64,000 nt of DNA, taken from Sapria himalayana (lineage: Eukaryota; Streptophyta; Magnoliopsida; Malpighiales; Rafflesiaceae). Location: positions 876,514 through 940,513 of the forward strand of contig JAREIK010002637.1 in the NCBI GenBank assembly GCA_029783825.1. Direction: 5' to 3'. The notes under the pieces are model-generated. The model saw nothing but the letters and a program-made list of their open reading frames with translations, was not told where the DNA came from and did not search any database. Position numbers and translations under genes: made by a program. Each line of letters starts with the position of its first letter. The first letter of the stretch is position 1. Positions 32,750 through 44,738 of this stretch are shown one piece after another.

Positions 32750-34444
32750 ATGAGAGGTAACAATTCAAGTGGCCGAGGATCTCAATCAATGGGGATGGGT
32801 ATAAAAAGTTAACTAATTGTTCAGAGAAGAAGAATTTAATATTTATTCAGTGACGACAATACTACAAATGTTCTCTGCATTCACCTACATGTATATATGA
32901 TATGTTGGAATTACTTCATCATGAGACACTTGGATTGACTTCCATTGATATTCAATCTTCGTCTCATTCTATACCAGAAGATATTATTAGCTCGGTCCCA
33001 CTTATCTTATGAAGTACATGTGTTACTATTGTAGTATTGACAATGGCTAAATATTCACAATGTATTATTTGCATGTAAAGTCATGATAAAATCTTCATTC
33101 ATACTATAATTAACAATAAATAGTACGTATCATTTAAAATTTTACTACATGCATGCATTATCATTTTTCTTTCTTTTTTTGGTAAAAAATTAAAATTACA
33201 ATTGTGCATGAAAATATAAATAAATTATTATGCTTTAAATTTAGTAATTTTTAATTAATAATAATCTATGATGTTGTTACTGATCCAACATTATTATTGA
33301 GAATTAGAATAATATCTACATTATGAAATTTTGGATAAATAATAAAAATGAATAAAATATTAACTTAGTAATAGGAATATAAGTGTATTTCATTTATATG
33401 TATATGTACGTGCTAATGTTAAATTAGATACACGTGTATTCTTTCTGCTTCTCGTATAATTGAGAAGATATTTAAGAAGAAATTAGTTATGGAGGATATA
33501 AAGTAGACAAAGTTCTCCCAAATATGAAAGAATATTATTGTGAAGAATTTGAAGTACAAGTTTATTATATTTACTAATATAAGAAATTATTATTTAATGG
33601 AATACTAAGAAAAAAAATACATCATGATGTATTTTTGTTTTTTTTTATTTTTTGCAGAAAAAATATAAATGAAATAATGATTTTTTGATCTTTATGAAGG
33701 ATATATGGAAATAATGGCTATTGTCAAATACAATGACAAGCTTGAAAAATAGATAACTAAGTATGGTAAAGATACAAAGCCAAATAGTATTCCTCTTTAT
33801 GTTTGGAAAAAATGATAGAAATACTAGAATAGTGAGAAGTTCAAGTCCTTGTCCAGATGACATCACAAAATTATTAATCAGAGAAAGCAAGTGAAGGATC
33901 AGAACATTCCATACATATTAGACGCTGGAAGATGAACTACCAATATTTAATAGATTTGATAAAATTGTCTTTCCTATTTATTATAATTTTAACTTTATAA
34001 ATGCAAACAATACTAAAATTATGATAATGTATCATGTACTATTAGTAAATATTATTTATTTTCAGGAGGTTGAGTTGCGATATCCACCAACACCATTTGA
34101 GTTGTTCAGGTGAATGCACAAGAAGGATGAATCATTTGTAGACAAATGGTCAAATGATATTAATGTGAGTTTCTCAACATATGCAAATACAAACTAGATT
34201 GCATTGTCTTTCCTATTTATTATGATTTTAACTTTATAAATGCAAACAATACTAAATTTATGATAATGTATCATGTACTATTAGTAAATATTATTTATTT
34301 TCAGAAGGTTGAGTTACGATATCCACCAACACCATTTGAGTTGTTCAGGTGAATGCACAAGAAGAAGGATGGATCATTTATAGACAAACGGTCAAATGAT
34401 ATTAATGTGAGTTTCTCAACATATGCAAATACAAACTAGATTGC
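32750..34444 (+). pseudogene. CACTA second gene (plant Transposase_24, Ptta/En/Spm type) remnant
   Basis: Starts MRGNNSSGRGSQSMGMG, a Gly/Arg/Ser-rich start like those of plant CACTA second genes, directly after an intron-acceptor-like TTGAATTAG and the MITE. Near 33,490-33,560 the text resembles the domain start ('W--VP--IK--F---FKK-F'). Near 33,780-33,930 it follows the 'KS-KNR-K---HTAGSRSF' block. Two copies of PPTPFELFR-MHKK-, then SFVDK and SNDINVSF, follow at 34,066 and 34,305, matching 'EPTPxELFxxTHxKKDGxFVDxRS'. Introns are indicated by the AT-rich stretches between them. Stops are present. Confidence 0.6.
33964..34444 (+). repeat. Tandem duplication (239/242 bp) of an intron-exon unit
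   Basis: The unit 33,964-34,202 (ATTGTCTTTCCTATTTATTA onwards) is repeated at 34,203-34,444 with few differences, including a 3-bp insertion (an extra AAG codon) in the second. Each copy holds an intron 3' end with TTATTTTCAG, the exon coding PPTPFELFR, and the start of the next intron. Confidence 0.9.
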
Positions 34445-34842
34445 ATTGTATATATTTTTGTATATATTTATATATTGTATATAGCATACATAAATTATAA
34501 TAAAAGAGAAATATTTTTATTATATAAATTAGAAATGGAATATGATATTTCGAATTCCATTTCTAATTTAAAATTGAAATTTATATTTATATTCAATTCC
34601 ATCACTATTTTAGTATTGGAATAGAAATGGAAACTGAGATCTCATTTTCTTTCCTATAATTAGAAACATCAAATTTTCATCATACATATTAGAAATCTTA
34701 GGATATTTTTTGTTTCTAAAATTTTGAAATGAACCTTTTAAAAATGGAAACTTTGCGTATCTATTTAAGTTGTTAATTGCAAGTTGTTATAGAAGTAGAG
34801 ATGAATTTGATCATTTCTAATTTGCTTCTTTCTTGTAGAGTG

Positions 34843-35366
34843 TGCATCTATAACACACACACACTCACTCACTCACACACATATATATCTTTATAGGTTT
34901 ATATACATATAAATATATGTGTGCAAATATTTTTATTTATTGGTTTATAAATAAATAAATAAATATATATATATATAACCTATGTATGTGTGTATGTATA
35001 TATATATATATATGTATATACACATATCTATCTGTCTATTTTATATTTATAGCTTTATATACACATAAATATGTATATATAAAAATATTTATATTTATTA
35101 GTTTATATAGATATATATAGATAAAAACAAACATTGACATGTTGGGTGGGGGGCATATAAGGGCTTTTGATTTTTATAGTTCTAAAATATTAATATTTTA
35201 TTTTTTAGGATATTTTCTTTAAAAAAAACTAACAAAACATTCTCCAAAATTTTAAATTAGCAAAACATGCATAATACTTCATATGTTGTAAAAAAACATC
35301 AATGTTTTCAAATTCGAAAACTAAGTTTTTTGATTATATATATATATATATATATAAACTAATATA

Positions 35367-35402
<36 letters not shown>

Positions 35403-35420
35403 CTAAATCTATAAATATAT
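34843..35420. repeat. Microsatellite-rich spacer between CACTA and LINE
   Basis: CA runs at 34,851-34,880, (TAAA)n/(TA)n at 34,950-34,975, TA/TG runs at 34,980-35,030, a TA run at 35,336-35,356 and an AC run at 35,370-35,398. No gene. Confidence 0.8.
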
Positions 35421-35564
35421 CTTTCCGAAATCCTCCCAAAATCTTCAAAAATCCTCAAGAACTTGCAAAATTCTAGCCTTGGAAGGCTTAGAATCAGGCA
35501 AGTTCATGTTTGTTCTAAGTTTCTATAACTTAGATGTCTTGTGTGGCTTTTTAAAATTATCAAT

Positions 35565-37583
35565 ATGGGATTTACAGGACTTCCCAACATCTCTTGTAGT
35601 AATAAAATGAACAAAACCCTAAGGAGCATCGAAAGCCATCCTGAGTCACAGGCGCCTGTCTCGCCAATATCACCATCACCAAAACCTCTTGATGAATTGA
35701 AGAATTAAATCCAAAAGAGGAGGCTTGTAGTTTGCTCTGAATATGACTTGGATGCAATTGAATATCTAATAGATGATGGATGTTGCCAAAAAATCATCTA
35801 CGGTAAGATTTCGGCTCTCTCGAATGATTTCCCCTCAAAAAACCTTCTTGAGAATGAAACTTCTTCTGATATTAATGAAAACTTTTGTACCGATGTTGAT
35901 TTAAATGGTGTTTTGAGTGGATTAAATGATATTTCGGAAAGGAATAATGATTGAAAACAAAAAACCCATATCTCGGAGACTGGCAGAGATGAAGATAAGC
36001 CTTCTATAAGAGAAGTTTTCCCGAATGAAGGTACGAATGGTTCTGGTAATGTTAGTATTGCCGATTTAAAATCTTCTTCTACTTCTATGGACAAATCATT
36101 GGAAAATTGTAATGTGGGAGGTAAATGCCTAATTGAAAATGCCAAAACACTGATTACCTCGAAGGATAATGAGTAGTATACAAAGGAATGCATATTTTCT
36201 TATCTTGGAAATTCTAAAACAAACTTGATTTCTACCTCTTCTGATGCAAATGAACATGCGAAAAGGCATAAACATGAAATGATAAGCATGTCAAGTGATA
36301 CTAGTGAGTTCTCAAATGACCTTAGTAATCAAATGGAACCATCAGGGGGGTATGATTTCTTTTCTCATAAGTCAGAGAATGAAAATAACCTACCTATTAT
36401 AGAAGAAAATTATAAGAAAAAAGAGTCCCAAGCCCCGTTAGCAAAAAATAGAGGCTTGAGGAAATGGAGGCCTATAACCTTGAAGCCAAATATGCAAGAA
36501 AATAAAGGCTTATATACTGTTGAACACTAGATATGGGGGGAGCAAAAGCCAGGTTCCCATCCATAAAACTTATAAGAAAAATAAAGCTCATTGGAGTAGT
36601 TTATTTTCGGGTAATATAGCCTTGGTCAATACCACAAAATTGACCTATCTTCCTCCTAAGTTGCCAAACAACGCTTGTTTTGAAGAGAATGATTTACTCA
36701 TCGGGATGAACACTAGAAACATTACCTGGTGGGATATTTTGTAACTAGAAATCTTGGGCAGATATTATTGAAAAGATTTATGGAAGAACATTGGAGAATT
36801 ACTTCACAAGTCATTCAACACCCGAGTGGATGGATCATCTTTTAATTCAATAACTCGGAGAAAGTTGAGGAAATCCTAAAAAATGGTCTTTTCTTAGTTA
36901 TTGGGCGGGCCTTGAATGTGAAACCACTTTCGATGGGATTTCATTACGGACTAAAAGTAATGGCTAGGATACTAATATGGGTAAAGATGCCTAATTTTCC
37001 CATTCACTTATGGAAATCAATAGGATTGAGCAAAGCAGCAAATTGTCTTGGGCAGCCCCTACACATGGATAAGCTCACATCTAGCATCTCAAAAATTGCA
37101 TTTGCATGAGTGTTAGTTGAGATTGATTTGAATGAAAAGCTAATCGATGAAATTTTTTTAAACTTACTGGATGGATCTAAAATTTGCTTATATATGAAAA
37201 CCTCCCCTCATTCTATAATTTATATTCATTATTTGGGCATTCTTCAGGCAGCTGTCAAGCAAATGAGAAGAAAGAGGCAGAACATATAGATCCAGTAGTC
37301 CAGGATTGGGCAGAGGAGAAAAAGGAGCATGGCTCCCCCCTATAGGAAGGTCAATGCCTGGAAGATTCCTCAAAAGAGAAAGCTGCATCACTTCTGCCAG
37401 AACAAAGCAAAAGATGTGAATGAAGGAAAAAATGATGGTTTTACGGTGGTCAAAGTAAGGAAGAAAAAGAGAGACCTAAGCAATGCTAAAAAGGGCACAT
37501 CTCTAAACTTAAGAAACAAAGACAAGTTGAAAGACATAGCTACCAATGGCTCTACCCCTTGGACCAGCATAGATAGTATTTAG
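35565..37583 (+). pseudogene. LINE ORF1: DUF4283 RNA-binding-like protein with decayed zinc knuckle
   Basis: From ATG 35,565 one frame runs MGFTGLPNISCSN ... DLDAIEYLIDDGCCQ with one stop, to 35,954, then continues with stops to about 36,530 (acidic, Ser-rich N-terminal region ending RGLRKWRPI). After frameshifts the DUF4283 region is clear at 36,760-37,110: WIIFKFNN, KVEEILKNGLFLVIGRALNVKP, ILIWVKMPNFPIHLW, GQPLHMDKLT. The following CCHC knuckle reads YNLYSLFGHSSGSC (about 37,213-37,254), with the first two Cys replaced by Tyr. A Lys-rich tail follows to 37,583. ORF1 proteins of plant LINEs bind the element RNA; this copy is inactive. Confidence 0.75.
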
Positions 37584-39137
37584 GATAACTCAACCCCCTA
37601 AAAATGAGTTTTTAGATGTTGTTTTCTATGCTTGGAGGTTTTTCTTTTGGAATTTTGGAGGGTGAAATAGGGAGAGGACATTTACACTCTCCCAATTATA
37701 TTTTTTAAGGGATATTTGAGGTGAGGTGGGGGCACCTCTAGGTAGTTTTTCTTGGTTGATGGCATGTTTACTTGTGGATGGTCATATATGCAATGGGAAA
37801 AATATGCTAGCAGCTAGCTGCCTAAATTTTAAAATACTAAGCTGGGAATAGCTTGTGAAGATGATTGTATATACGAGAAGTCCATAACAACATATAGTAG
37901 CTCTCTACCTGGTAGTAATCGAGATTTGATTGTAAGGGTCGAGGATGCTATTTTTTATTAGAGATACAATATAAGTAGAGAATTGTATGTGGAAATTGTA
38001 AGGGGTGATAAGAACCATGATGTAACCTAGTTTAAAGTGTACTGCTAGGGGAAGAGAGGGATCAGTAGGCTCCATGGGCAAACCAAGCAAATTGTATGGA
38101 TAACTATGTGCTACAAATTTATTTTCTTATGCCACTGGAATATAATGGAAATGGAAATAAACACAAGTCTGTCTCAAATGGGCTGCTATGTAGGTTCCAT
38201 AAATTCGCTAATTGATATATATAAATATAGTGGGTGCTGGGATTTAATCGTGGAAACAAGGGTGAAATATGTGCTAAAACTTGATTATATGTTACTCTGG
38301 AGCTGCGTAAGGGGAAGGGGAAATAGGGCGAGGAAGGATGGAAAGGGTGAGGTAATATGTGAAGAATAGAAATTTCAATGTAAGAGAAATTATGTGCTGG
38401 AAGATGATAATTCCATGCAATGTTGTATGGATATGTATGTATTGTACGTGGTGAAGGAAAGAAGGAGGGATCTCAATGTAAGAATAGTATTGTGCAAAAT
38501 AGAGGGTTCCACCTAAAAGCAATGCTGAGTAATATAAATAAAATCTACAAAAAAAAGAGGTGTAAAGAGGATAGTTCTCTGGAGGGTGTTCAAATGAATA
38601 ACTCTGTAACAAAAAATTCACTAGAAATGCTTGATTGTCTGGGGGTTTCCTGGGATTTGATTGTGCATGTATTCTAGAGTTGTGGGAATTTCTGGAGTTG
38701 TAGGAATTTTTGTTCGGGGTAGTCTAGTGTAGCTAAGCTGAATGAAAATGAATGTAATGCTAAGAGTGAGGCCATTGCTTGTGAGAGATGGGAAATGCAC
38801 TATGATAGTAGAGATAAAATCTGTAATAACTAGATTTGTGGGGAGTGTCCATGTGTTAAAGGTGAGGTATTTCCATATGAGGGAAAGGGAGCACTTTGTA
38901 ATGGTGGCCTTATTAACATATGTAAGGGGAGAGCTTCACACTATTTCAAATATTGGATAGCATCAAATGTAAGGGTGGTATATGAGACAAAGGTGGAGTA
39001 TGTTCAGGAACCAGGGGGTAAGTCCATGCGAATGAATGCAATGGGGGGTTCTTATGTATGCTATGATGAATGCTATGTAAATATATGTCGAATAGCTACA
39101 CTCAAGCACTATGGAGGGAAGGATAGTAGAATATGTT
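37584..39137 (+). other. Spacer between LINE ORF1 and ORF2
   Basis: 1.55 kb of GC-richer, stop-rich text with several short open stretches on both strands and G-rich runs (GTAAGGGGA, GGGTGAGG). No family recognised. It may hold a decayed ORF1 C-terminal extension. It is longer than the short spacer usual between plant L1 ORFs. Confidence 0.5.
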
Positions 39138-42100
39138 ATGAAGATTGCCTCATGGAACGTTAGAGGTTTTAATTGCCCGCTAAAGCACAAAAAAATCCTT
39201 AGGTTGTTTAATGCCTATCGGATGGATGTCTTCACTATCATAGAAAACAAGTTAATTAGTAAGAAAATAGCTTGACTCATAAAGACAAAGTTCAAGAGAT
39301 ATAGTTATCTTGACAACTTTTTCACTCACAAGAATGGTAGTATCCTAGTCATGTGGGACAGCCAAACAACAAGTGTAGAAATCATCTCCTCTATGCCACA
39401 ACACATGGACTTCTAGGCATGAGATAAAGAGAGTGGATTATCTTTTAAGTTCTCTATAATCTATGGTCTACACTCCATTTCGAATAGAGTGGGAGGATAG
39501 ATATCTCACCTTGGGTTATGATGGGAGATTTTAACTCTCTGCTTTCGGGCTTGGATAGAGTGGGAGGGAGAGTAGTAATTAATTATTAGTGCCAAGATGC
39601 TCTCATATGCACTTTTAATTTGAATCTAGAAGACCTACCTTCATCTGGAAATTTATTTACATGGACCAATGGTAGAGTTTCTAGCAAGCTAGACAGGACA
39701 ATGGTGAATAATGAGTGAACAAACTTGCGATAAGAAAGTCATGTGAGATTCCTAACTCCTGAAAATTTTTTAGACCACTGTTTGTTAGTAATATCTACTG
39801 AGTCGGATGACAAGCAAAGGAAGATCCCCTTCAAGTTTTGTAATATATGGTTATCACATATGGAGTTCACCCCTACACTACTTAGAAGCTAGAAGGAAAA
39901 TGTTAGATGGTCTAACATGTTTCAGCTAGCTAAAAAATTGAAAATGTTGAAAGACCCTTTAAGAAGAGTTGCAGTCAATATTCTGAAGTGCCCAGATAAG
40001 GCTTTGAAGGAGAAGGAAGTCTACAAAAATTAAACTAAGGAAGTTTGAAAAGGCTAAATTATCATTTCTTAGGCAAAAGCCAAAATCAATTACATTAAGC
40101 AGGGAGATAGTTGCACAAAATTTGTTCATGCCCTAATGAGTTCTAAATTTCAGAAAAATAAAATTGTGACCATAGAAAAAGAAGATTGGAGCTACACAAC
40201 ATCTAAGGAAGACATCGTTGAGGCTTTTGCATCATATTACAAGGGTCTTCTGGGCACCTCGAGTAGATTGGAGAAAATAAATGGTCAAATACTAAGTGGA
40301 GCTAGAGTTCTTCAACAAGAAGATAATAATTTACTTTTCCTATCTTTCACTTCTGAAGAGATAAAGGAAACTCTTTTTATGATGGGTAACTCTAAGTCAC
40401 CCGGCCTTTACGGGTATACGACAGAATTTTTCAAGTTCTCATGGAGTGTGATTGGGAGTGATATTGTTCAAGTTGTATCTAGCTTCTTCCACTCGGGAAG
40501 AATGATAAGGCAAACCAATCACACCTATATTTCCTTGATACTAAAAACTTCGCATGCATCTATAGTTAAAGATTATAGGCCTATATCTTGTTGTAATATG
40601 ATCTATAAGATCATAGCCAAACTTATAGCATCTCGATTAAAATTGGTGATGGGTGGTATAATTAATCCAGCTCAGGGAACCTATGTGAAGGAGAGACTCA
40701 TTTCTAATAATTTTCTCATTGCACAAGAATTAATTAGAAAATATGTGAGAAAGATGATCTCTCCAAGATGTTTCCTAAAAATTAACATCCAAAAAGTATT
40801 TGATTTGGTTGAATGGGAATTCTTGAAGGAAGTCCATGGACTAAACTTCCCCAAATGATTTATTGAAATCATATATGAGTGCATAAGTACTACGATTTTC
40901 TCCATTTCTACCAATGAACAACTAAATGGATTCTTCAAAGGCAAAAGAGGTCTTAGGTAAGGGGACCCGATTTCTCCTTACCTCTTTGCCCTATGTATGA
41001 AATATCTCTTAAGTCAACTAACAAGTGCAACATCTTCAAAGTAATTCTCATTCCATCCCAGATGCGCACCCCTTAAAATATCCCATCTCATATGTGTGGA
41101 TGATTTGATTATATTTTCTAGAAGAGATTGGAATTCTATTAAGATCATTCTTGATAAATTAAAGGATTTTTCAAAGGTATCAGGTTTAAATGTTAGCTCC
41201 TCCAAATCGAACATCTTCTTTGGAGGAGTGAGGCAGAAATTAAAAATGGATATTCTGGATTTTTTGGGTTATAAAGAGGGTATCCTTCCTTTTGTTTTTC
41301 TGGGGGTTCCTTTATCTTCAAGTCGTCTCCTAACTTCCCAATTCTCCATCCTATTGAATAAGATTATCTCAGTCATACACCAATGGGTGGGTAAATTACT
41401 TTCAATAGCGAGAAGAGTGGAGTTATTTCATATGGTTTTTCAAGGCATTGAAGGTTATTGGTTCTTGGTGTTTCTTCTTTCAAAATATCTTATAAATACA
41501 ATTGATAACGCTTGTAAAAGATTCATATGGGGAGGACCAAAATCAGAAAGATATAGGCCCAAAGTAACTGGGCCAAAGTTTGCATGCCCAAAGTTGTTGG
41601 GCCAAAGTTTGCATGCCCAAAGTTCTCGGCATTCTTAATATCTCTATATGGAATAAATCTTTCTTTCTTAAAATCCTTTGAAGGAAAAATAGAAAGGAGG
41701 ACACGCTTTGAATTAAATGGGTTCATCACGTATACCTTAAGACTAAGGATATTTGGGACTACCTATTTGTCAAGAAAGACCCACCATATTAGAAATCCCC
41801 TATTTCGATAAGAGATATCTTTGTTGGGAAAGTTGGATCAAAGAAGCAAGCAAGGAAACTATTGGATATGTGAAGCGAGAATGGGAGATTAATATCCGAA
41901 GCATATAATTTCCTCATGGGAACATGTAATAAAAAAAGGAAAACATGGACCAAAACAATATAGATGAAGCAGCACATACCCAATCACACAATATATCTTT
42001 GAATTGCTAAGTACAAAAGGCTTAGAACTAAAGATATGGCGTTCTTCACGTTCTAAAGCACAAGTTGTGAATGCACCCTTGCAGAGTCCATTGACCATTT

Positions 42101-42420
42101 ATTTTTTAATTGTAGCTACTCAAACATTGTATGGAATGAACTTAAAAGCTGGATGGGTATCAAAAGTAACGTTGCAACTCTAACCGAAGTTTTCAAGGAC
42201 ATGAAGGCCAAGCGTGTAGCGGACAACCCAACAAACATGGTCTAGAAAGTGGTTTTTGTAGTTACAATATACTATATTTGGAAAGAAAAAAAATAGAATA
42301 CTTTTCGAAGGCAAAGCTCAAGACGCGCGAAGCTTAGTTAGGAAAATTAAAATTGAGATTTACATTATTTTCGGCAAGAAATGTAATAGCTTGAATCTCA
42401 CATGTAACTTGTATAGAATT
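39138..42420 (+). pseudogene. LINE ORF2: AP endonuclease, reverse transcriptase, zf-RVT
   Basis: ATG at 39,138 begins MKIASWNVRGFN, the classical ORF2 start. Endonuclease motifs are IIENKL, PWVMMGDFNSL (about 39,510), KLDRTMVNN and FLDHCLL (usually SDH). The RT spans about 40,136-41,640: GNSKSPGLYGYTTEFFK, SLILKTSHAS, DYRPISCCNMIYKIIAK, then LKINIQKVFD, where the first catalytic Asp of 'D-QKAFD' is Asn. LR-GDPISPYLFALCM has a stop at the Gln codon, and CVDDLIIFS is the catalytic box. KSNIFFGG and FLGVPLSSSRL follow. The zf-RVT region at about 42,060-42,160 shows CTLAESIDHLFFNC. Several frameshifts and a 29-bp duplication break it. Confidence 0.85.
41570..41627 (+). repeat. 29-bp tandem duplication inside LINE ORF2
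   Basis: GGGCCAAAGTTTGCATGCCC plus nine further bases occurs at 41,570-41,598 and again at 41,599-41,627. 29 is not a multiple of three, so it shifts the frame in the region that normally reads 'W-KVCLPK-EGGLGI'. Confidence 0.9.
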
Positions 42421-42468
42421 ATTAATATTAAAGTTTCATTAGTTATAAAAAAAAATTTATAAATATAT

Positions 42469-44241
42469 ATTTATATAATCTTATAAATATAAATATTTAC
42501 AAATATTCCTATTTTATAAGTATATAAACCTATAATTATTGATATGTGTGTGTGTGTGTGTAAGTTGATATACATATTTGAATATATATTGATTTATTGG
42601 TGTACAAGTTTATATACTTATATATAAGTTTTATAATAAAAAAAAAACTTTTCAAATTTGAAAATAGTTTCAAAAAACTCATGTTATTTTTGAATTCAAA
42701 GACTACCAAAAAAAATTAACATCTTATATGTTTCACACAAGGCCAGTATTGGGTTTTTGATTTTTGAGACCATCAAACATATTATTTTATATTTTGGAAA
42801 ATATTTTTTTAAAACTTTTTGATAGATGTTACAAAAACATAAATATTTTCATTTTGGGAACCCAAAACATAGTTTCCCTTAATTTTTTTGGGAAAAAAAA
42901 TATTATTTTTACTAGCACATTATTATGTATATTAGAACATAATGTTAAAATAAATTAAATTATGAAAAAATTATTATAAATACATAAATAAAACAAAAAA
43001 AGGCAAATAAAAATTAAAATAAAATTATTTATTTAAATCTAAATTTTAACATTTGAACATTATACACATTACAAAAAAAGATAAAAAAACAAAAAAAATT
43101 AACATTTTAAATGTTTATTTTATTTAAATTTGAATTATAGCATTTTGTTTTGCACACATAACAATAAATTGATAAATAAAAACACATATGTTAACATTTT
43201 AAATCTTCATTTTTTTATATTTTGAATTGTAATATTTTGATATTGTATACATCATAAAAAACAAATAAATAAAGACAAATATTTAACATTTTAAATCTTC
43301 ATATTATTTCAAATTTAATAGTAATAACTTGGCATTGCACGCATTGCAAAAAATACATAAATATATACAAATATTTTAACATTCTTATATTATATATATT
43401 GCAAGAAAAAGATAAATAAATAAAGTTGCATTTCACCATAAAATGATAATCTACACATAATCAAAATCATAGAAGAAGCATATCACCATTAAATAATAAT
43501 CCACACATAATCAAAATTCCAATAAGTTTAAAAGTTGCATATCACTATAGAATCATAACACTAAAATGGAAGAGATAATGGATTTTAGCATAAAGATCGA
43601 TTATAGTCTACAATATTATATCGTGAATAAATAATAGGTCATTTGAAACAAAAGTGAGACTCTATTTGATGATGTCGAGGCCTTTCAGATGGTCATTTTG
43701 AGCAAGGAGGCTTAAGTGAAGGGTATAAGTGAATCATATGGTTGCTCCTAATAAAAACATAGCATATAATGTATTTCTAAATTTATATGGCCTTACTTCA
43801 CTTTATGCACAACTAGATATGAATTATTGAAAAAGTCCTATATCGGAGTAATTGTTTGTTTCATATGATGCAACTAAATTGTGTCTTGTTTTGACTTTAT
43901 TACGCAATCTAATTTTATTATTAGGTGATGTCCTAAGAGCTCATTAACGAGTGTATTTCATTAATATAGATTCAGAATTATACAGGTCATGCCAGTAGTA
44001 AATATGACTTTTTTTAGTTATCGATCTCATATTGATTGTATTGATAGTTTGATTATTCAACATTGAGATAACTTATTTCTTGTAAAATATATATTTTAAT
44101 TGCAAATATTTTTAGATCTATAGGTTTATTCATATAATCTATTTGATGTATATTTAAATTAGCTTGATTTATATTATGTATAGACATAGAATGAAGATTG
44201 GGTTTATTAGTTTTTATTGATCATTATATGACTACGACTAT
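42469..44241. other. AT-rich stretch, no gene seen
   Basis: Apart from the 92-bp tandem array at 43,008-43,425 and a GT run at 42,545-42,560, nothing was recognised. The phrase CATAATCAAAAT-CATA and neighbours repeat twice at 43,447-43,520. Confidence 0.5.
43008..43425. repeat. About 92-bp tandem repeat, four to five copies
   Basis: AACATTTTAAATSTTYAT recurs at 43,101, 43,193, 43,285 and (degraded) 43,378. Each copy is followed by a TTGCACRCATTRCAA-like core and an A-rich RATAAATAAA tract. The period is 92-93 bp. Confidence 0.85.
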
Positions 44242-44738
44242 TGGGCAATCGCGCTTCCACGGATAGTGAGATTAAGAACAGAAAACACAGAAACAACACA
44301 GAAACAAGCAATATATATTCTCAATCCACAAGCATCCACGACAGAAACAAAACGAGAAACCAACACAACAAATAACATGGTTCGCTAGTCGCTCAGTACG
44401 ACTAGCTACCTCCACTAGAAAATGCTTATGCGTTACAGATTAAAACCAAGAAATAATGTCTTACAGTATACAACACGGCAGTCGCGAAATCGCGTAGAGA
44501 GAGAGGAGAAGAGACGATGAATAGTTCAACCGGGTCAAAAACAGCCACCCAAAAAATAAATAAAAATCTTTTTATACAGAAAATAAACAGCCGGTTCATT
44601 TAACCGAAGCGGGTCGGATCATGGACCGGGCCAGGCTCTGCTCCAAAAATTTCGTCCCACTGACCGGACAGCCGGACCTCCGTTATTGTGCTACTGCTGC
44701 ATCCTCGGGCTTTTAATATTTCCTTTCCTGCACTTACA
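44242..44738 (-). repeat. Probable solo copia LTR
   Basis: A GC-richer block whose minus strand reads like a copia LTR. It has GTATAAAAAGATT as TATA box, then pyrimidine-rich CTCTTCTCCTCTCTCTCT, then AGTGGAGGTAGCTAGTCGTA and GCGAACCATGTTATTTGTTG (the 'AGTGGA-GTAGG ... CCGAACCACGTA' R-U5 signature of many plant copia LTRs), then T-rich GTTTCTGTGTTGTTTCTG. TG and CA ends are possible at 44,738 and 44,242. No internal domain or target duplication was seen. Confidence 0.55.

Larger units (their letters stand above)
29320..34842 (+). mobile_element. CACTA (En/Spm-type) element, about 5.5 kb
   Basis: The left end reads CACTACAATAAAATAACG. The right end reads TTTCTTGTAGAGTG, reverse-complement CACTCTACAAGAAA, a CACTA terminus with one base changed. 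Subterminal DNA on both sides is packed with ATTAGAAATGGAA and its inverse, as usual for CACTA elements. Inside, on the plus strand, are remnants of the transposase (DUF4216 part) and of the second CACTA gene. The 3-bp target duplication is not preserved (TAT against TGC). Confidence 0.7.
35421..42457 (+). mobile_element. L1-like LINE, apparently full length, about 7.0 kb
   Basis: Contains ORF1 (DUF4283 type), a spacer, and ORF2 (endonuclease, RT, zf-RVT), ending in a short A-run after GTTATAAAAAAAAA. TATAAATATAT occurs directly before (35,410-35,420) and directly after (42,458-42,468), fitting an 11-bp target duplication. The word is AT-rich, so this is suggestive only. Stops and frameshifts occur in both ORFs, but long open stretches survive, so it is younger than the RTE copies. 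A 3' A-tail and 5' completeness fit plant L1 elements. Confidence 0.8.

Noticed and set aside
32331..32812. Three overlapping open frames of 137-152 codons in both strands
   Set aside because: They lie inside the GC-rich palindromic MITE and arise from stop-poor GC repeats.
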